Shown piece after piece: positions 1 through 10,700 of a stretch of 56,347 nucleotides of DNA. The first letter of the stretch is position 1, and every line of letters starts with the position of its first letter. The stretch is from JAPEKQ01 sp964516845 (GTDB lineage: Bacteria > Joyebacterota > Joyebacteria > Joyebacterales > Joyebacteraceae): assembly GCA_964516845.1 (NCBI GenBank), contig CAZEXP010000012.1:1-56347 (forward strand), read 5' to 3'. The position numbers and the translations under genes were made by a program. The notes beneath the pieces are model-generated. The model did not search any database. It had not been told where the DNA came from and was given only the letters and a program-made list of their open reading frames with translations.

Positions 1-2652
1 AACTGCTGCGGCAACCCGCAGCCGGTGACGCCCCGGACGACGAAGCTTCGCGTGGGCGAGATGTTCTACGAGCACGGCTACACCGAGGTCGACACGCTCT
101 TCTGGTACTACAGCAATCCGTCGCCTCCCGGGACGCAGGACGTCGTCGATGGTATCGACGCCGGCGTTTCTTTCGTCAACTACCGCGGGTGGGGCGGAGC
201 CCCGGGCTGGTACTACCCCGCGTTCTACGCCGACGACATCCTCACGCTCTCGAACGGAGCTATGCTTCCGGTCATGACGAGCGTTGTCTGTGGCACGGGC
301 AACTGGGACAGCTCCACCGACCCGTGTTTCGGCGAGCAGTGGATCCGCTCCGGCACCCCGTTCGACCTCAAGGGTGGCCCGGCGATGTGCGGTCCGAGCG
401 AGTACTGGACGCACACAAAGTGGAACAACGCCATGGACGGCGGCATCTACCAGGGCATACTCAACGAGGGGCTCGAGCACTTCGGCCAGGCGCTCATCCG
501 CGGCAAGCTCGAGACCTACATGAACTACCCCGAATACGTCGACCCGGGCTCGGCTGATCTGGACGGACAGAACGTCGACTTCTACTTCAACGTATACAAC
601 GTTATCGGTGATCCGGAACTCTTTCTCAGGACCGGGACGCCGGGTGAGTTCGTTGTGACGCACGATGCCACGGTCCCTCATGGACAGAACATCATCACGG
701 TTCACGTCGAGGACGGTGACGGCAGCCCGGTTCCCGGTGCCGATGTTGTCGTCTGGAAGGACGGCGAACTTCAGGAAGTCCGGACACTTACAGGCGGATT
801 CAACGTCGACATGCCGATTCCGACCGACACGACAGGCACTCTCTATGTGACGGTCTCGGCGAAGAACATGAAGCCCTACAACGACACCGTGACCGTGGAG
901 CAGGCGAGCGACTTCGTCGGCTGGTACGCTCATACGGTCGACGATGATTCCTCGGGACTCTCTGACGGCAACGGCGACGGCGTCATCAACCCTGGTGAGA
1001 CCATCGAGCTGGCGGTCACGCTCAAGAACTACGGTTCTTCTTCGACCGGCAGCGTGACTTGCGGCTTCGCCGAGGGTCCGCCACGCGTGGCGAGCCCGTA
1101 CTGCGATGTCGCGGCGGGTCAGACGGCCTCCTACGGCACGATGGCCGTCGGTGCGACCGCGTCCGGTTCAGCGCCATTCGTCTTCACCGTGGCCGACGGC
1201 TGCCCCGATGGCGAGGAGTTCGGGTTCGTGTTGACCGCGAGCGACGCGACGCGCGGCACGTGGAAGAGCTATGCGCGCGCCGTGGTCGGCGCGCCGGTAC
1301 TCGAGTACGTCTCTGCCACGATCTCCGGTGACGGGATTCTCGATCCGGGCGAGACGGCGATCCTCACGGTGACGCTTGCCAATCCTACCGACGTCGACGC
1401 GGGGGCCATCTTCGGTGTGCTCAGCGGTCCTGGCAGCTGGCCCCTCATCGGGCTGACGGTAGACGATGAGAACGGGCAGTGGGGGTGGATCGCGGCCAAC
1501 GACGTGCAGACGAACAGCGGCGACACCTTCACGATCACCGCTGCCGGAGACGCGGCGGTCGGACACGAGTTCACGCTTCTCCTTGAACTGACAGGCGCCG
1601 ACGGACTCTCGCAGTTCGTGCTCGTTCCGGTGAAGGTCGGCACGGTTGCGACAGACGACCCGACCGGGCCCGACGCATACGGCTACTATGCCTATGACAA
1701 CACCGACACCGGCTACTCCGAGGCCCCGAGCTACTCGTGGATCGAATGCGATTCGAGCTACGGTGGAACCGGCGGCACGGACCTCGGGCTTGGTGACGAC
1801 GAGACCGTTACCGTCACGCTTCCGTTCCAGGTGAGGTACTACGGCGTAGACTACGGAACCCTGGGCATCTGTTCGAACGGTTGGGTGGCCCTCGGCGGCG
1901 CGCCGGTCGCACATCACGAGTTCCGCAACTGGTTCATCCCGGCCCCGATGGGTCCGGATGCGATGGTCGCGGGTCTCTGGGACGATCTCGATCCGAGCGC
2001 GGGTGGCAAGGTGCTCACGCGTCTCATGCCCGACGGCCGGTTCGTCATCGAGTGGAGCCGTGTTCCGACGGCATACGATGGCAACCCGGAGACCTTCGAG
2101 ATCATCCTGTACGTCCCGAGTCTGGAGGTCACGCAGACGGGCGACAGCGAGATCATCTTCCAGTACCACACGGTCTACAACGGCGACTCGGAAGCCAACT
2201 ACGCCACCGTCGGCATCGAGAATCTGCTCCAGACCGACGGTGTCCTCTACACGTACTCGGACATCTACGATGACGGTGCGGCGACGCTGGCCTCAGGTCG
2301 GGCGATCAAGTTCACGACCGATACGCCGGACTCGTATCAGTCGACGGGCGTCGAGGACGATGCGGTCGGCCCGAAAAGCGTTGTTCTGCTCGGCAATCAG
2401 CCGAATCCGTTCAACCCGGTGACGACCATCGCGTTCGGCATGCCGACCGCGGGTGACGTCGAGATCGCCGTCTACGACGTGGCGGGTCGTCACGTGCGCA
2501 CGCTTCTCGCCGGCGAGAAGGACGCGGGTTATCACAGCGTGGTCTGGGACGGGACGAGCGACGCGGGCGAGAAGGTCGCCAGCGGCGTCTACTTCGCGCG
2601 GCTCACGGCGCTGGACGAAAGGCACCAGGCGAAGATGGTCCTGCTCAAGTAG
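1..2652 (+). CDS. C25 (gingipain-like) peptidase-family secreted protein, 5' partial
   Basis: The reading frame is open from base 1, so the N-terminus lies outside the window; the GTG at 25 is only the first start-like codon. Counting from it, residues ~1-200 are the C-terminal half of a gingipain catalytic domain: the NYRGWGG stretch (53-58), the nucleophile-like TSVVCGTG (Cys89) and a YNVIGDPEL strand that closes C25 domains. The catalytic-His position (RgpB GHG motif, 33 residues before Cys) is Trp56. Several beta-sandwich segments follow (~205-770), with N-G-D-G-V-I-N-P-G-E type turns, and a C-terminal FlgD-like Ig domain (~788-875, PNPFNP to GVYFARL) that probably directs export or surface attachment. 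The next gene, 49 bases downstream, is another secreted peptidase with the same tail. Family call is secure; activity is doubtful because of the missing His. Confidence 0.85.
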   Translation, partial: NCCGNPQPVTPRTTKLRVGEMFYEHGYTEVDTLFWYYSNPSPPGTQDVVDGIDAGVSFVNYRGWGGAPGWYYPAFYADDILTLSNGAMLPVMTSVVCGTGNWDSSTDPCFGEQWIRSGTPFDLKGGPAMCGPSEYWTHTKWNNAMDGGIYQGILNEGLEHFGQALIRGKLETYMNYPEYVDPGSADLDGQNVDFYFNVYNVIGDPELFLRTGTPGEFVVTHDATVPHGQNIITVHVEDGDGSPVPGADVVVWKDGELQEVRTLTGGFNVDMPIPTDTTGTLYVTVSAKNMKPYNDTVTVEQASDFVGWYAHTVDDDSSGLSDGNGDGVINPGETIELAVTLKNYGSSSTGSVTCGFAEGPPRVASPYCDVAAGQTASYGTMAVGATASGSAPFVFTVADGCPDGEEFGFVLTASDATRGTWKSYARAVVGAPVLEYVSATISGDGILDPGETAILTVTLANPTDVDAGAIFGVLSGPGSWPLIGLTVDDENGQWGWIAANDVQTNSGDTFTITAAGDAAVGHEFTLLLELTGADGLSQFVLVPVKVGTVATDDPTGPDAYGYYAYDNTDTGYSEAPSYSWIECDSSYGGTGGTDLGLGDDETVTVTLPFQVRYYGVDYGTLGICSNGWVALGGAPVAHHEFRNWFIPAPMGPDAMVAGLWDDLDPSAGGKVLTRLMPDGRFVIEWSRVPTAYDGNPETFEIILYVPSLEVTQTGDSEIIFQYHTVYNGDSEANYATVGIENLLQTDGVLYTYSDIYDDGAATLASGRAIKFTTDTPDSYQSTGVEDDAVGPKSVVLLGNQPNPFNPVTTIAFGMPTAGDVEIAVYDVAGRHVRTLLAGEKDAGYHSVVWDGTSDAGEKVASGVYFARLTALDERHQAKMVLLK

Positions 2653-2701
2653 GCGGGACCGCGGCTCGCTGAGACGAGCGACCTGTTGACACGGAGGATT
2701 C

Positions 2702-4255
2702 ATGAGGTTCAGACGAGGTTTGCTCATGGCCGCGCTCGCGGCGGCGCTCATCGCGGCGCTGGTCGTGCCGGCGTACGCGCTCCATGAGCGCTACCACACG
2801 CACGATGAGGTCGGGGCCGAGCTGGTAGCCGTGGCGGCCGCGTATCCGGCCATCACCAGGCTCGACACGCTCGGGTACTCGACGACGGACGGTCGCGCGA
2901 TCTGGGGACTCAAGATCTCCGACAATCCGATGCTGGATGAGGACGAGCCGGTCGTGCTCTTCAACGCCGTGCATCATGCCGAGGAGGTCATGGGGTGCGA
3001 GGTCTCGATGTGGATGATCGACGAGCTGACGTCGAACTACGGCGTCGTCGATTCGGTGACGCAGTGGGTGGATGACATCGAGATCTGGTTCATTCCCATG
3101 CTCAATCCCGACGGGCACTGGGTCGTCGCGACGGGCATCGACACGACCTGGCGCAAGAATATCCATGACAACAACGAGAACGGCGTGTTCGACGTCGACG
3201 TTGATGGCGTGGACCCGAACTTCAACTACGACTTCAGCTGGGCCGATGGTGGCGCGGGGGAGTGGGAGTCGTCGTTCTACCGAGGATCCGCCCCGTTCTC
3301 CGAGAACGAGACGCAGATCATCCGAGACATCTGCCTCGCGGAGAAGCCGGTGTTCTCGCTCAACTACCACAGTCCGGCCGTTTCGATGGGTGACGTGATC
3401 TACTATCCGTGGTACTGGCCACAGATCGGATTCTGTCCGGACTACGATGTGATCAGCAGTGCGGCAGGCGCGCTTGCGGCGAAGACGCTCAAGCTGGACG
3501 ATACGCCCTACTACGCGGTCTACGGGTACTCGACGGCGGGCAAGTGCCGCAACTGGCAGTACGGCACGCAGGGCATCATCGGGCTGACGATGGAGATCAT
3601 GAGCCAGATGTGCATCCCGCCCGGAGCCGACGTCGACCTGTACTGCGAGCGTGCATCGCGCGGGTCGTACTATCTGCTCGACCGCGTCTACGGTCCGGGG
3701 CTGACGGGACACGTGATCGATGGCGTGACCGGGCTGCCGCTCGTGGCCGAGGTCAAGGTCATCGAGAACAGCTCACCGGAGATCCAGCCGCGGTACACCG
3801 ACGCGCTCTACGGTCGCTACTGGCGGATGCTCGTCGACGGCACGTACACGGTCGAGTTCTCCTGCAACGGATACGACACGGTCACGTTCACCGACGTGAT
3901 CGTACCCGCGTCGGGACTGACGCCTTTGAGCGCCATCCTCTGGCCGACCGGCACTGCGGTGCCCGATGACGTGGAGGCCGGTGCGCGCATCATGAACGCC
4001 GCGCCGAACCCCTTTCGTGGACAGACGACCGTGAGTTTCGCGGCGCCGCAGGGCATGAGTGCGGCGGTTGAGATCTACACGGCCGGAGGTCGCCTGATCG
4101 ACTGCATCGAGGCGGCGCCGGATGCGAACGGTCATGGCGCCGTCGTCTGGCGCGGGACCGATGCAGCCGGGGCGGACGTCGGTTCGGGCGTCTACTTTGC
4201 GCGGCTCGTGACCCCGATCGGGCGGGACCAGGTCAAGGTTGTGTATCTGAAATAG
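2702..4255 (+). CDS. Secreted M14 zinc carboxypeptidase with FlgD-like C-terminal domain
   Basis: 517 residues; ATG preceded by GGAGG. An N-terminal signal peptide (residues 1-~26, ending AYA) is followed by an M14 domain. Expected zinc ligands are visible: HAEE (His92, Glu95) and NYHS (His223). WRKN (Arg151, Asn153) matches the C-terminal-carboxylate binding pair and Glu298 in TMEIM the catalytic base. Residues ~333-410 look like a carboxypeptidase-regulatory (transthyretin-like) domain and ~430-517 a FlgD-like Ig domain (PNPF ... GVYFARL). The enzyme should trim C-terminal residues from peptides outside the cytoplasm. It follows the C25 gene by 49 bases on the same strand, so the two are probably co-transcribed. 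Substrate specificity cannot be read from the sequence. Confidence 0.9.
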   Translation: MRFRRGLLMAALAAALIAALVVPAYALHERYHTHDEVGAELVAVAAAYPAITRLDTLGYSTTDGRAIWGLKISDNPMLDEDEPVVLFNAVHHAEEVMGCEVSMWMIDELTSNYGVVDSVTQWVDDIEIWFIPMLNPDGHWVVATGIDTTWRKNIHDNNENGVFDVDVDGVDPNFNYDFSWADGGAGEWESSFYRGSAPFSENETQIIRDICLAEKPVFSLNYHSPAVSMGDVIYYPWYWPQIGFCPDYDVISSAAGALAAKTLKLDDTPYYAVYGYSTAGKCRNWQYGTQGIIGLTMEIMSQMCIPPGADVDLYCERASRGSYYLLDRVYGPGLTGHVIDGVTGLPLVAEVKVIENSSPEIQPRYTDALYGRYWRMLVDGTYTVEFSCNGYDTVTFTDVIVPASGLTPLSAILWPTGTAVPDDVEAGARIMNAAPNPFRGQTTVSFAAPQGMSAAVEIYTAGGRLIDCIEAAPDANGHGAVVWRGTDAAGADVGSGVYFARLVTPIGRDQVKVVYLK

Positions 4256-4281
4256 CGCGAATCACGCGGAAGAACATTCGA

Positions 4282-4308
4282 GGGCGAGCGCGAACTCCGT
4301 GCTCGCCC
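4282..4308 (+). terminator. Hairpin between convergent genes
   Basis: GGGCGAGC (4282-4289) pairs with GCTCGCCC (4301-4308) across an 11-base loop, between the M14 stop and the convergent addA stop. It is followed by CTCTCTATT, a pyrimidine-rich but not uniform T tract, so it is only a plausible intrinsic terminator for the C25/M14 unit. Confidence 0.4.
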
Positions 4309-4351
4309 CTCTCTATTCGTGGGGGATGTCTCGGGATTCGTGGGGAAGGGT

Positions 4352-7300
4352 CTACAGCGGGACCGGCCGTTCGACCGGAGTTCCGTCGTCCTCACCGCGG
4401 AGGAACAGCAGCACCGCTTCGCTCACGCGGTGCCCCGTCGCGGCTGTGACCGCCGCCGCGTAGCTCTGCATCTGTGAGGTGTAGTGCTCCGTGAGGGCGT
4501 CGACGCCGCCCTCGCCGGGGATGTTGGTTTTGTAGTCCACGATGATGAGACCGTCATCGCCCTCGAACAGCAGGTCGATCGTTCCCTCGAGAAGTCCATC
4601 ATCGATCGCGGTCGTGACAGGCACTTCTTTCCAGTTTCGGGTCGCGGCGGCTCGCAGCATGACGTTGGTGGCGAGCCCACGTGTGACAAGTCCGGCCGCC
4701 GCCTCGGCGGCGCCATCACCCAGGCCGTTGACGGCTGCGAGTGCCTGTGACACCTTCGCGACGGTCTCGGATATCCCTGCTTCGTCCGTCGTCATCCCGC
4801 CAAGCGATACCGCCTCGAACACGTCGTGAACGAGCGTGCCGAACCTCGTGCCGCCGAACGCGAGGTCAGGCCGTGCGGGATCGTCGTGCAGTGGTCCCGA
4901 GAGCGACCGGTCGTAGTCACCAGCCGACGGAGTGGAGATCTCGAGGGGCCTGTGACTGCTCTCGAGCAGACCGGTCATGTCAGCTCGCCACGTCTCGCGC
5001 GCCTGCGCGGCGTCGCCTGACGCACCCGCTGCGTTTAGGATGTCCGCCGCCGGGAGCCGTCCGGGCGCCCGGTTCGCCTTGCCGGGGTCGAGATCCCCGG
5101 CGTCGATGCGGGCGACGTCAGGCGATCGGGTGGGCACTCCGCCCGCTCCGCTGCCATCGGCCGACTCGAGGGTTCTGAGCGGTGCCAGGTGTGGCAGCAG
5201 GCCTCGCGCCGCGACCGGGCCGTCGGCGTCGATCCACGGGATGACCACGAGATCCCTCGCTCTGGTCACGGCGACGTAGAGGAGGCGCGCCACCTCGGCC
5301 TCCCTGCGCTGGTCCTCGATCTTCCTTGCTTCCTCGTACGTGTCGGTCCCGAACGCGCTGTCCTGTGAGCCGAATCCGAAGTCCATGCGTTCGTTGATGT
5401 GGTCGACGATGATCTCTTCCTTGCGGCTCGAGTAGCTCGAGAGGTCCGCGAGGATGGTGATCGGGAACTCGAGCCCCTTGGCCTTGTGGACCGTCATCAG
5501 CCGGACGAAGTCGTCGCCTTCCTCGGAGAGCGGCGACTCGGACTCCTCCGGGGCGAGCTGGACCGTCTCGCGAAGCCAGCGGACGAACCCGCCGAACGAG
5601 ACGTGTTCCGTCCGCTCCAGCGCGTCGGCAAGCTCGGTGACCTTCATCAGATTGGCGTGCCGCTGCTCACCCGAGGGCTTGAGGAGGAAGAGCTCGGGAG
5701 CCTTCGTGTGCTCGAACAGCCGCTCGATCAGCGTCGCGACCCGGTCCGACTCGCGGTCGACGTGCAGTTCGCGGAGGAGATCGAGCGAGTCCCGGACCAC
5801 GGGCACACCGCCCGTGTCATCGAGGTAGGAGAGGGAGCCCGCCCTGAACCTGTGGATGACGATGTCGTCGTCCGAGACGCCGAAGAACGGCGATCTCAGC
5901 GCGCCGACAATGGCGGCTGTGTTGTGCGGGTCCTCGATGGCCGAGAGCACCGTGATGAGTTCGAGGACCTCGCTCCGGATGTAGAACCGCTTCCCGCCCG
6001 CGATCCGGTAGTCGATCTCGTATCTGGCGAGCGCGTCCTCGTAGTCGTCGAGTGACGTCATCGTCCTGAACAGGATGGCGACGTCCTTGAGCTCCGGCCG
6101 ACGCCAGTCCTTGAGATCCCGGTCGTAGACGCGATAGTCGTCGGTCTCGCGCATCCGCTTGAGGAATCCCGCGACGGCCCGCGCCTCCACAGCGCGGGTC
6201 TGTCCGACCTTCGCCTTCTCCGGGAGTTCGCCGGTCAGATCGAGCAGGATCGTGCCGGCCCCGCACTCGTCACGGGGGCGGAACGCCGTCAGTGCCGCGT
6301 AGTCCGGCTGGTACCTGCGTTCTCCCTCGGCGGGAGGCTGCATGAGCGGTTCGAAGACCGTGTTGACGCCCTCTATGATGGCCGGGCGCGTCCTGAAGTT
6401 CTCGACGAGCTCGAGCACGCCTCCGGCCTTGCGGATGAGTTCGCGGGCCTTCTCGTAGGTCTCGATGTCCGCGCGGCGGAACCGGTAGATCGACTGTTTC
6501 GGGTCTCCGACGACGAACAGCTTCCCGGGCTCGAGCACGACCTCGTCCCACGCGTCAGCGTTGTCTTCCTCGCGCTCGGCGAGGAAGAACGCGATCTCGC
6601 ACTGGAGCGGGTCGGTGTCCTGGAACTCGTCGAGCAGGATGCGGTCGAACGCGCGCTTGAAGTGCCGGCGCACGTCCGTCCGGTCACGGAGCAGGTCGCG
6701 CGCCAGCGTGAGCATGTCCTGGAAGTCGAGAACGCCGCGGGCTGTCTTCTCGCGCTGGTATGCGTTCACGAACCCGTCGAGCCACTTGACGACGCGGACC
6801 GCAGCGTTGTGCCGGACGGCCTTCTCAACGTTCTCGATGTCCGCGCGGAGGGTTCTGATGTCTTCGCGGAGTTCGGCGAGCGAGTCGTCCGTCCAATCGG
6901 GTTTCTTCCCGGCGTTGAGCGGCGGGGTCTTCACATGGCGGAGCGCGTGCGCGAGTCTCATCTCCTCGGGGAGGTCGTCGAGCGCCCGGACGGCCTCGGC
7001 GAACTCCGCGAGTCTGGGAAGGAGCTTGTCATCGGCCGCGGAGCAGTTGTTACGCCCGCGCGCCTCGAAGTCCTCCGCGGCGCGGGCCAGCTGGGTCAGG
7101 AGCTCGCCGCCGCCGATATCGTCATGAGCCTCGGGGACATCGCCGAGAGCGTCCCGGTGGTTCAGGAGCTTCCCGGCGAGCTCCCGGATCTGGCGGAGGC
7201 GGAATCCAAGTGCGTGGGCCTCGGCGACCGCCGGGGGAAGGTCACGCGCAAGCTCGCCGCGGATCCACTCGTCCCAGACGGTCTCCTCGATGACCGTCTG

Positions 7301-7711
7301 GCGGAGCTTGTCCGCGACGGCGAACCCGGGGTCGATGCCCGCTTCAACGGGCCGCTCCCTCAGGAGCGAGCTGCAGAAGCCGTGGATCGTGGCGACGTGA
7401 GCACGGTCGAGGCACGCGAGCGCTCCGCGCATGCAGCTCCGCTGCTCCTCATCCTGAGCGTTGTTGATCGCCTTCTCGAGGCCGGCGCGGAGACGCAGTC
7501 GGAGCTCGCCGGCCGCCTTCTCGGTGAACGTGATCGCGACGACGCGATCGAGCCTGACGCCCGAAGCGACGAGCGCGACAAGCCGGTCGACGAGCACGGT
7601 GGTCTTCCCGGTGCCCGCGCCGGCCTCGACGAGATAGGTGCCGTCAAGGCCGCCGTTCCCGCCCGCCGCGATCGCGCGATCGCGCGCGTCTGTGATTGGT
7701 CTGTCGCTCAT
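4352..7711 (-). CDS. addA: AddA-type UvrD-family helicase-nuclease
   Basis: 1119 residues, the normal length for AddA or RecB-like helicase-nucleases. Walker A is at residues ~31-38 (GAGTGKTT), followed by LDEFQDTD (Walker B/DEAD-like motif II) and VGDPKQSIYRFRRAD (motif III region). The C-terminal third carries a PD-(D/E)XK nuclease core, GTIDLLFEG then IIVDYKTN. With AddB it should form the ATP-dependent exonuclease that resects double-strand ends for RecA. addB lies 26 bases upstream on the same strand, the usual pairing. RecB is the alternative name, but no RecC or RecD is here and the partner has AddB features. Confidence 0.9.
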   Translation of the reverse strand: MSDRPITDARDRAIAAGGNGGLDGTYLVEAGAGTGKTTVLVDRLVALVASGVRLDRVVAITFTEKAAGELRLRLRAGLEKAINNAQDEEQRSCMRGALACLDRAHVATIHGFCSSLLRERPVEAGIDPGFAVADKLRQTVIEETVWDEWIRGELARDLPPAVAEAHALGFRLRQIRELAGKLLNHRDALGDVPEAHDDIGGGELLTQLARAAEDFEARGRNNCSAADDKLLPRLAEFAEAVRALDDLPEEMRLAHALRHVKTPPLNAGKKPDWTDDSLAELREDIRTLRADIENVEKAVRHNAAVRVVKWLDGFVNAYQREKTARGVLDFQDMLTLARDLLRDRTDVRRHFKRAFDRILLDEFQDTDPLQCEIAFFLAEREEDNADAWDEVVLEPGKLFVVGDPKQSIYRFRRADIETYEKARELIRKAGGVLELVENFRTRPAIIEGVNTVFEPLMQPPAEGERRYQPDYAALTAFRPRDECGAGTILLDLTGELPEKAKVGQTRAVEARAVAGFLKRMRETDDYRVYDRDLKDWRRPELKDVAILFRTMTSLDDYEDALARYEIDYRIAGGKRFYIRSEVLELITVLSAIEDPHNTAAIVGALRSPFFGVSDDDIVIHRFRAGSLSYLDDTGGVPVVRDSLDLLRELHVDRESDRVATLIERLFEHTKAPELFLLKPSGEQRHANLMKVTELADALERTEHVSFGGFVRWLRETVQLAPEESESPLSEEGDDFVRLMTVHKAKGLEFPITILADLSSYSSRKEEIIVDHINERMDFGFGSQDSAFGTDTYEEARKIEDQRREAEVARLLYVAVTRARDLVVIPWIDADGPVAARGLLPHLAPLRTLESADGSGAGGVPTRSPDVARIDAGDLDPGKANRAPGRLPAADILNAAGASGDAAQARETWRADMTGLLESSHRPLEISTPSAGDYDRSLSGPLHDDPARPDLAFGGTRFGTLVHDVFEAVSLGGMTTDEAGISETVAKVSQALAAVNGLGDGAAEAAAGLVTRGLATNVMLRAAATRNWKEVPVTTAIDDGLLEGTIDLLFEGDDGLIIVDYKTNIPGEGGVDALTEHYTSQMQSYAAAVTAATGHRVSEAVLLFLRGEDDGTPVERPVPL

Positions 7712-7737
7712 CGCGTGGTGCCCGTCTCTCTCTGGGG

Positions 7738-10700
7738 CTACTCGATCTTCGCGAGACCCTCGGTGAATCCCTTCGTCTTCGTATCGCCGTTCTTCATCTC
7801 CGCCAGCGGGAGCATGACCGAGGAGCAGGCGTCACGGAAGTCGCAGTTCTTGCAGCTCCGGTCCTCCGGGAACGGGAAGAACTGCCCCGCGGCGATCCCC
7901 TGGACGATGATCCCGACGGCCATGGCGAGATCTTCCCGGCGATCCTCGAGTTCCTCGGCGGTGACCCTCGCGGCCTTCGGTCCGTTGGCCTCGGTGACGT
8001 GCAGGTACTCGGCGGAGACGACGTCCGTCTTCGGGTGCTCGGCAGCGAGCATCGCCTTCGCCGCCATGAGGTAGATGGGCAGTTGGAGTCTCGTCCCGTG
8101 CGCGAGGAGCTTTTCCCCGCTCTTGCCAAGGCTGTGGTGCTTCCCGGTCTTGTAGTCGATGACCTTCGCCCGGTTCCCGCCGGCTGAGATGTCGATGCGG
8201 TCGATCTTGCCGGCAAAATGCACGGTGACGTTGCCGACGGCCTCGAACGGGACGCCCTCGTCGAGCGTCAGCGCGGTGTCCTCGTTCCCACGGGACCGCC
8301 CTCCGAACCGCGCTTCGAAGTAGGAGGGGAGATAGCCGCCGCCCGCCTGGAGTTCGTAGCGAAGCCACAGCAGCAGCGACGCCGCGAGTTCGCCCCGGAC
8401 GAGTTCCTGCGCGCCGGCGTGGGCGCTGATGCTCCAGCGGTCGGACCGCGCGATGCGGTCGGCGAGCGCGAGCAGTCGGTCGCGCGCATCGGGCTTCAGG
8501 GGGAGTTCACCCTCGTCCCGCGCGTCGCGCAGGAACCGCTCAAGCACATCGTGGAAGAGCGTGCCGCGCTCGAGTGGATCCAGCTCGAGCGCGTCCTCCG
8601 GCTCCTCGACCTCCTCGATGTGGAGGACGCGGCTGAGCAGGAATTTGAACGGACACGCCGCGTACTCCTCGAGCGCCGTCGCCGAGACCGTTCTCCCATC
8701 CACCGGCCCGCCGCGGTCGAAGCCCGAGAGCGAGCCGGCCGCCTCGATCGCCTCATCCGATGCGAGGACGCCGTCGTACTCGGTGTGGAACGCTGAGCCC
8801 CAGCGCGACTCTTCCATCCGGAGCGCGCGATGGAGCTGGGCATTCCCGGCAGCGAGATGCGCGACATCCTGCGGACGCCCGTCGGCGACCGCGGCGAGGA
8901 TGGAGCAGCCGTCGTACTCGTCGATGGTGACGGCGTCCGCTATCGTGTCCGGGAAGCGTCTTGCAAGAGCGACGCGCCTGACGTGCTCGCTCGATTCGAA
9001 GGACTCGTAGTCCTGCGGTGTGCCGGAGAGCTGTTCCACGACGCGCAGAAGAAAGATTGACGCGATCCTCGGACGCGCCGTCGCCGGGTCGAGTCGGGGG
9101 AAGCTCAGGACGAGCGTTTCCCGGGCGGATGAGACGGCGAGGCGGAAGAGGAGCCGTTCCTCGGAGATCGTCTCCGAGCGGACCGCGAGTCCCTCGATGA
9201 TCCCCCGGCCCTCGGGTCGCGAGAAGACCGCGTCGTTGATCCGCTGCCGCTCCGAGTCGAGCAGGACCGGGTCCTGGCGCCTCCCCATGGGGAAGAGCTT
9301 CTCGACGAGTCCGGGAACGACGACCACCGGGTACGAAAGTCCCCTGCTCGTCATGAGGCTCAGGACGCCCGGGCCGCCACGCCCGAAGCGCTCGTCACGG
9401 GTGCCCGCGTCGGACAGCGTTGATCGCAGGAGTTCCGCGAACCGTCCGACCGACATCTCACCGGCGATCTCCGACAGACCGTCGAGGTCGTCGAGCGCGG
9501 TGAGGATGAGATATCGATCGAGAGACTCCCTGGTCATGCTGGTCAGGATGTCGCGGACGCGTCGCGTGAACGCGCTGATGCGGCCCGTGGACGGGATCGC
9601 GCTCGCAGCTCCCAGGAGCGTTTCGAGCTTCGGGAGGAGGGCATCAACCGCGGGCGCCAGGTGTGCGTGCCGAACCGCGAAGGAGCCTCCGACCTCTTCG
9701 TTCAGCCGCTCGCGCAGACGCGAGAGTCGCGGGAGCCACTCGTCCGCCGCGGATGTGATACCGGCGAGCGCCGCGGCGCGGGACCAGTCACCTGAGAAGG
9801 GGCGGGACGTCGCGTCTTCGAAATCGGGCTCCAGAAGCGCGAGGCACTCCATCAACTCGGTCCGGGGCATGTCGGCGCGGACGGCCTCGATCAGGTGAAC
9901 GACCGCCTTGCCGAGTCGGGTGCGGGCGAGCGGGGCCGGCGACTCGAGGTAGGGCTTCAGACCGACGCACGAACACTGGTCCCGGAAGACATCGGCGTAG
10001 GCGTCGGGTGACCGCGTGATGACGGCCATGTCCTGGAAGGCCGTGCCGCGTTCGCGTGCGGCCGCGATGAGCGCCCGCAGGTCCTCGCGCGCCTCGCGCG
10101 CCTCACCGGGCGCCGAGATGATGATGGTCTCCCGGGGGAGAGGCAACTCGGTACGCGGTGATGAATCTGACGCGTCGGTCTCCTCATCCGGTCCGAGCGA
10201 GCGGAGCCACGCGAGCGTTTCGCGCGCATAGTCGTAGTCGGTGATGTCGGCGAACGGGACGAAGACGGTCGTATCGACCGCGCGCACGAGTCCGGCCACG
10301 AGTGCGCGTTGGATGCCGCTGAGATCGTAGAACCCGTAGACGGCGGTGCACGCGGGGAGGTGAAGCACCCCTCCCAGCCTCTCGATCGCGGCCTCCATCA
10401 GGTCGGCGTCGTCGGCCCAGCCACCCTCCGCCATGTTGCTCTCGTACTGCTTCCAGATCCGGAGGAACTCGCCGAATTTGTCCGAGCGGTCGCGCGCGCG
10501 GATGTTGGCCGCGGAGGCGGCGGAAGCGAGCGTGTCAGGTGTGTGGCGTGATTCCTTGAGGTCGCGTATGGCGCTCGAGAGCGCCGAAGCCAGCCCGGGG
10601 CGGTCGGCGATGGCGTCGAAGTAGCCGCCCTTCGCCAGACCCGCGTCGAGCAGCCGCCGAAGAAGCAGTTCCTCGCCGCCGCGGGGGACAAGCGTACGAC

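Noticed and set aside
2645..3712. Minus-strand open frame of 355 codons opposite the M14 gene
   Set aside because: Shadow of a well-supported carboxypeptidase with all zinc ligands; the antisense translation is low-complexity.
6662..8074. Plus-strand open frame of 470 codons across addA/addB
   Set aside because: It spans the junction of two real minus-strand genes and has no domain-like sequence.
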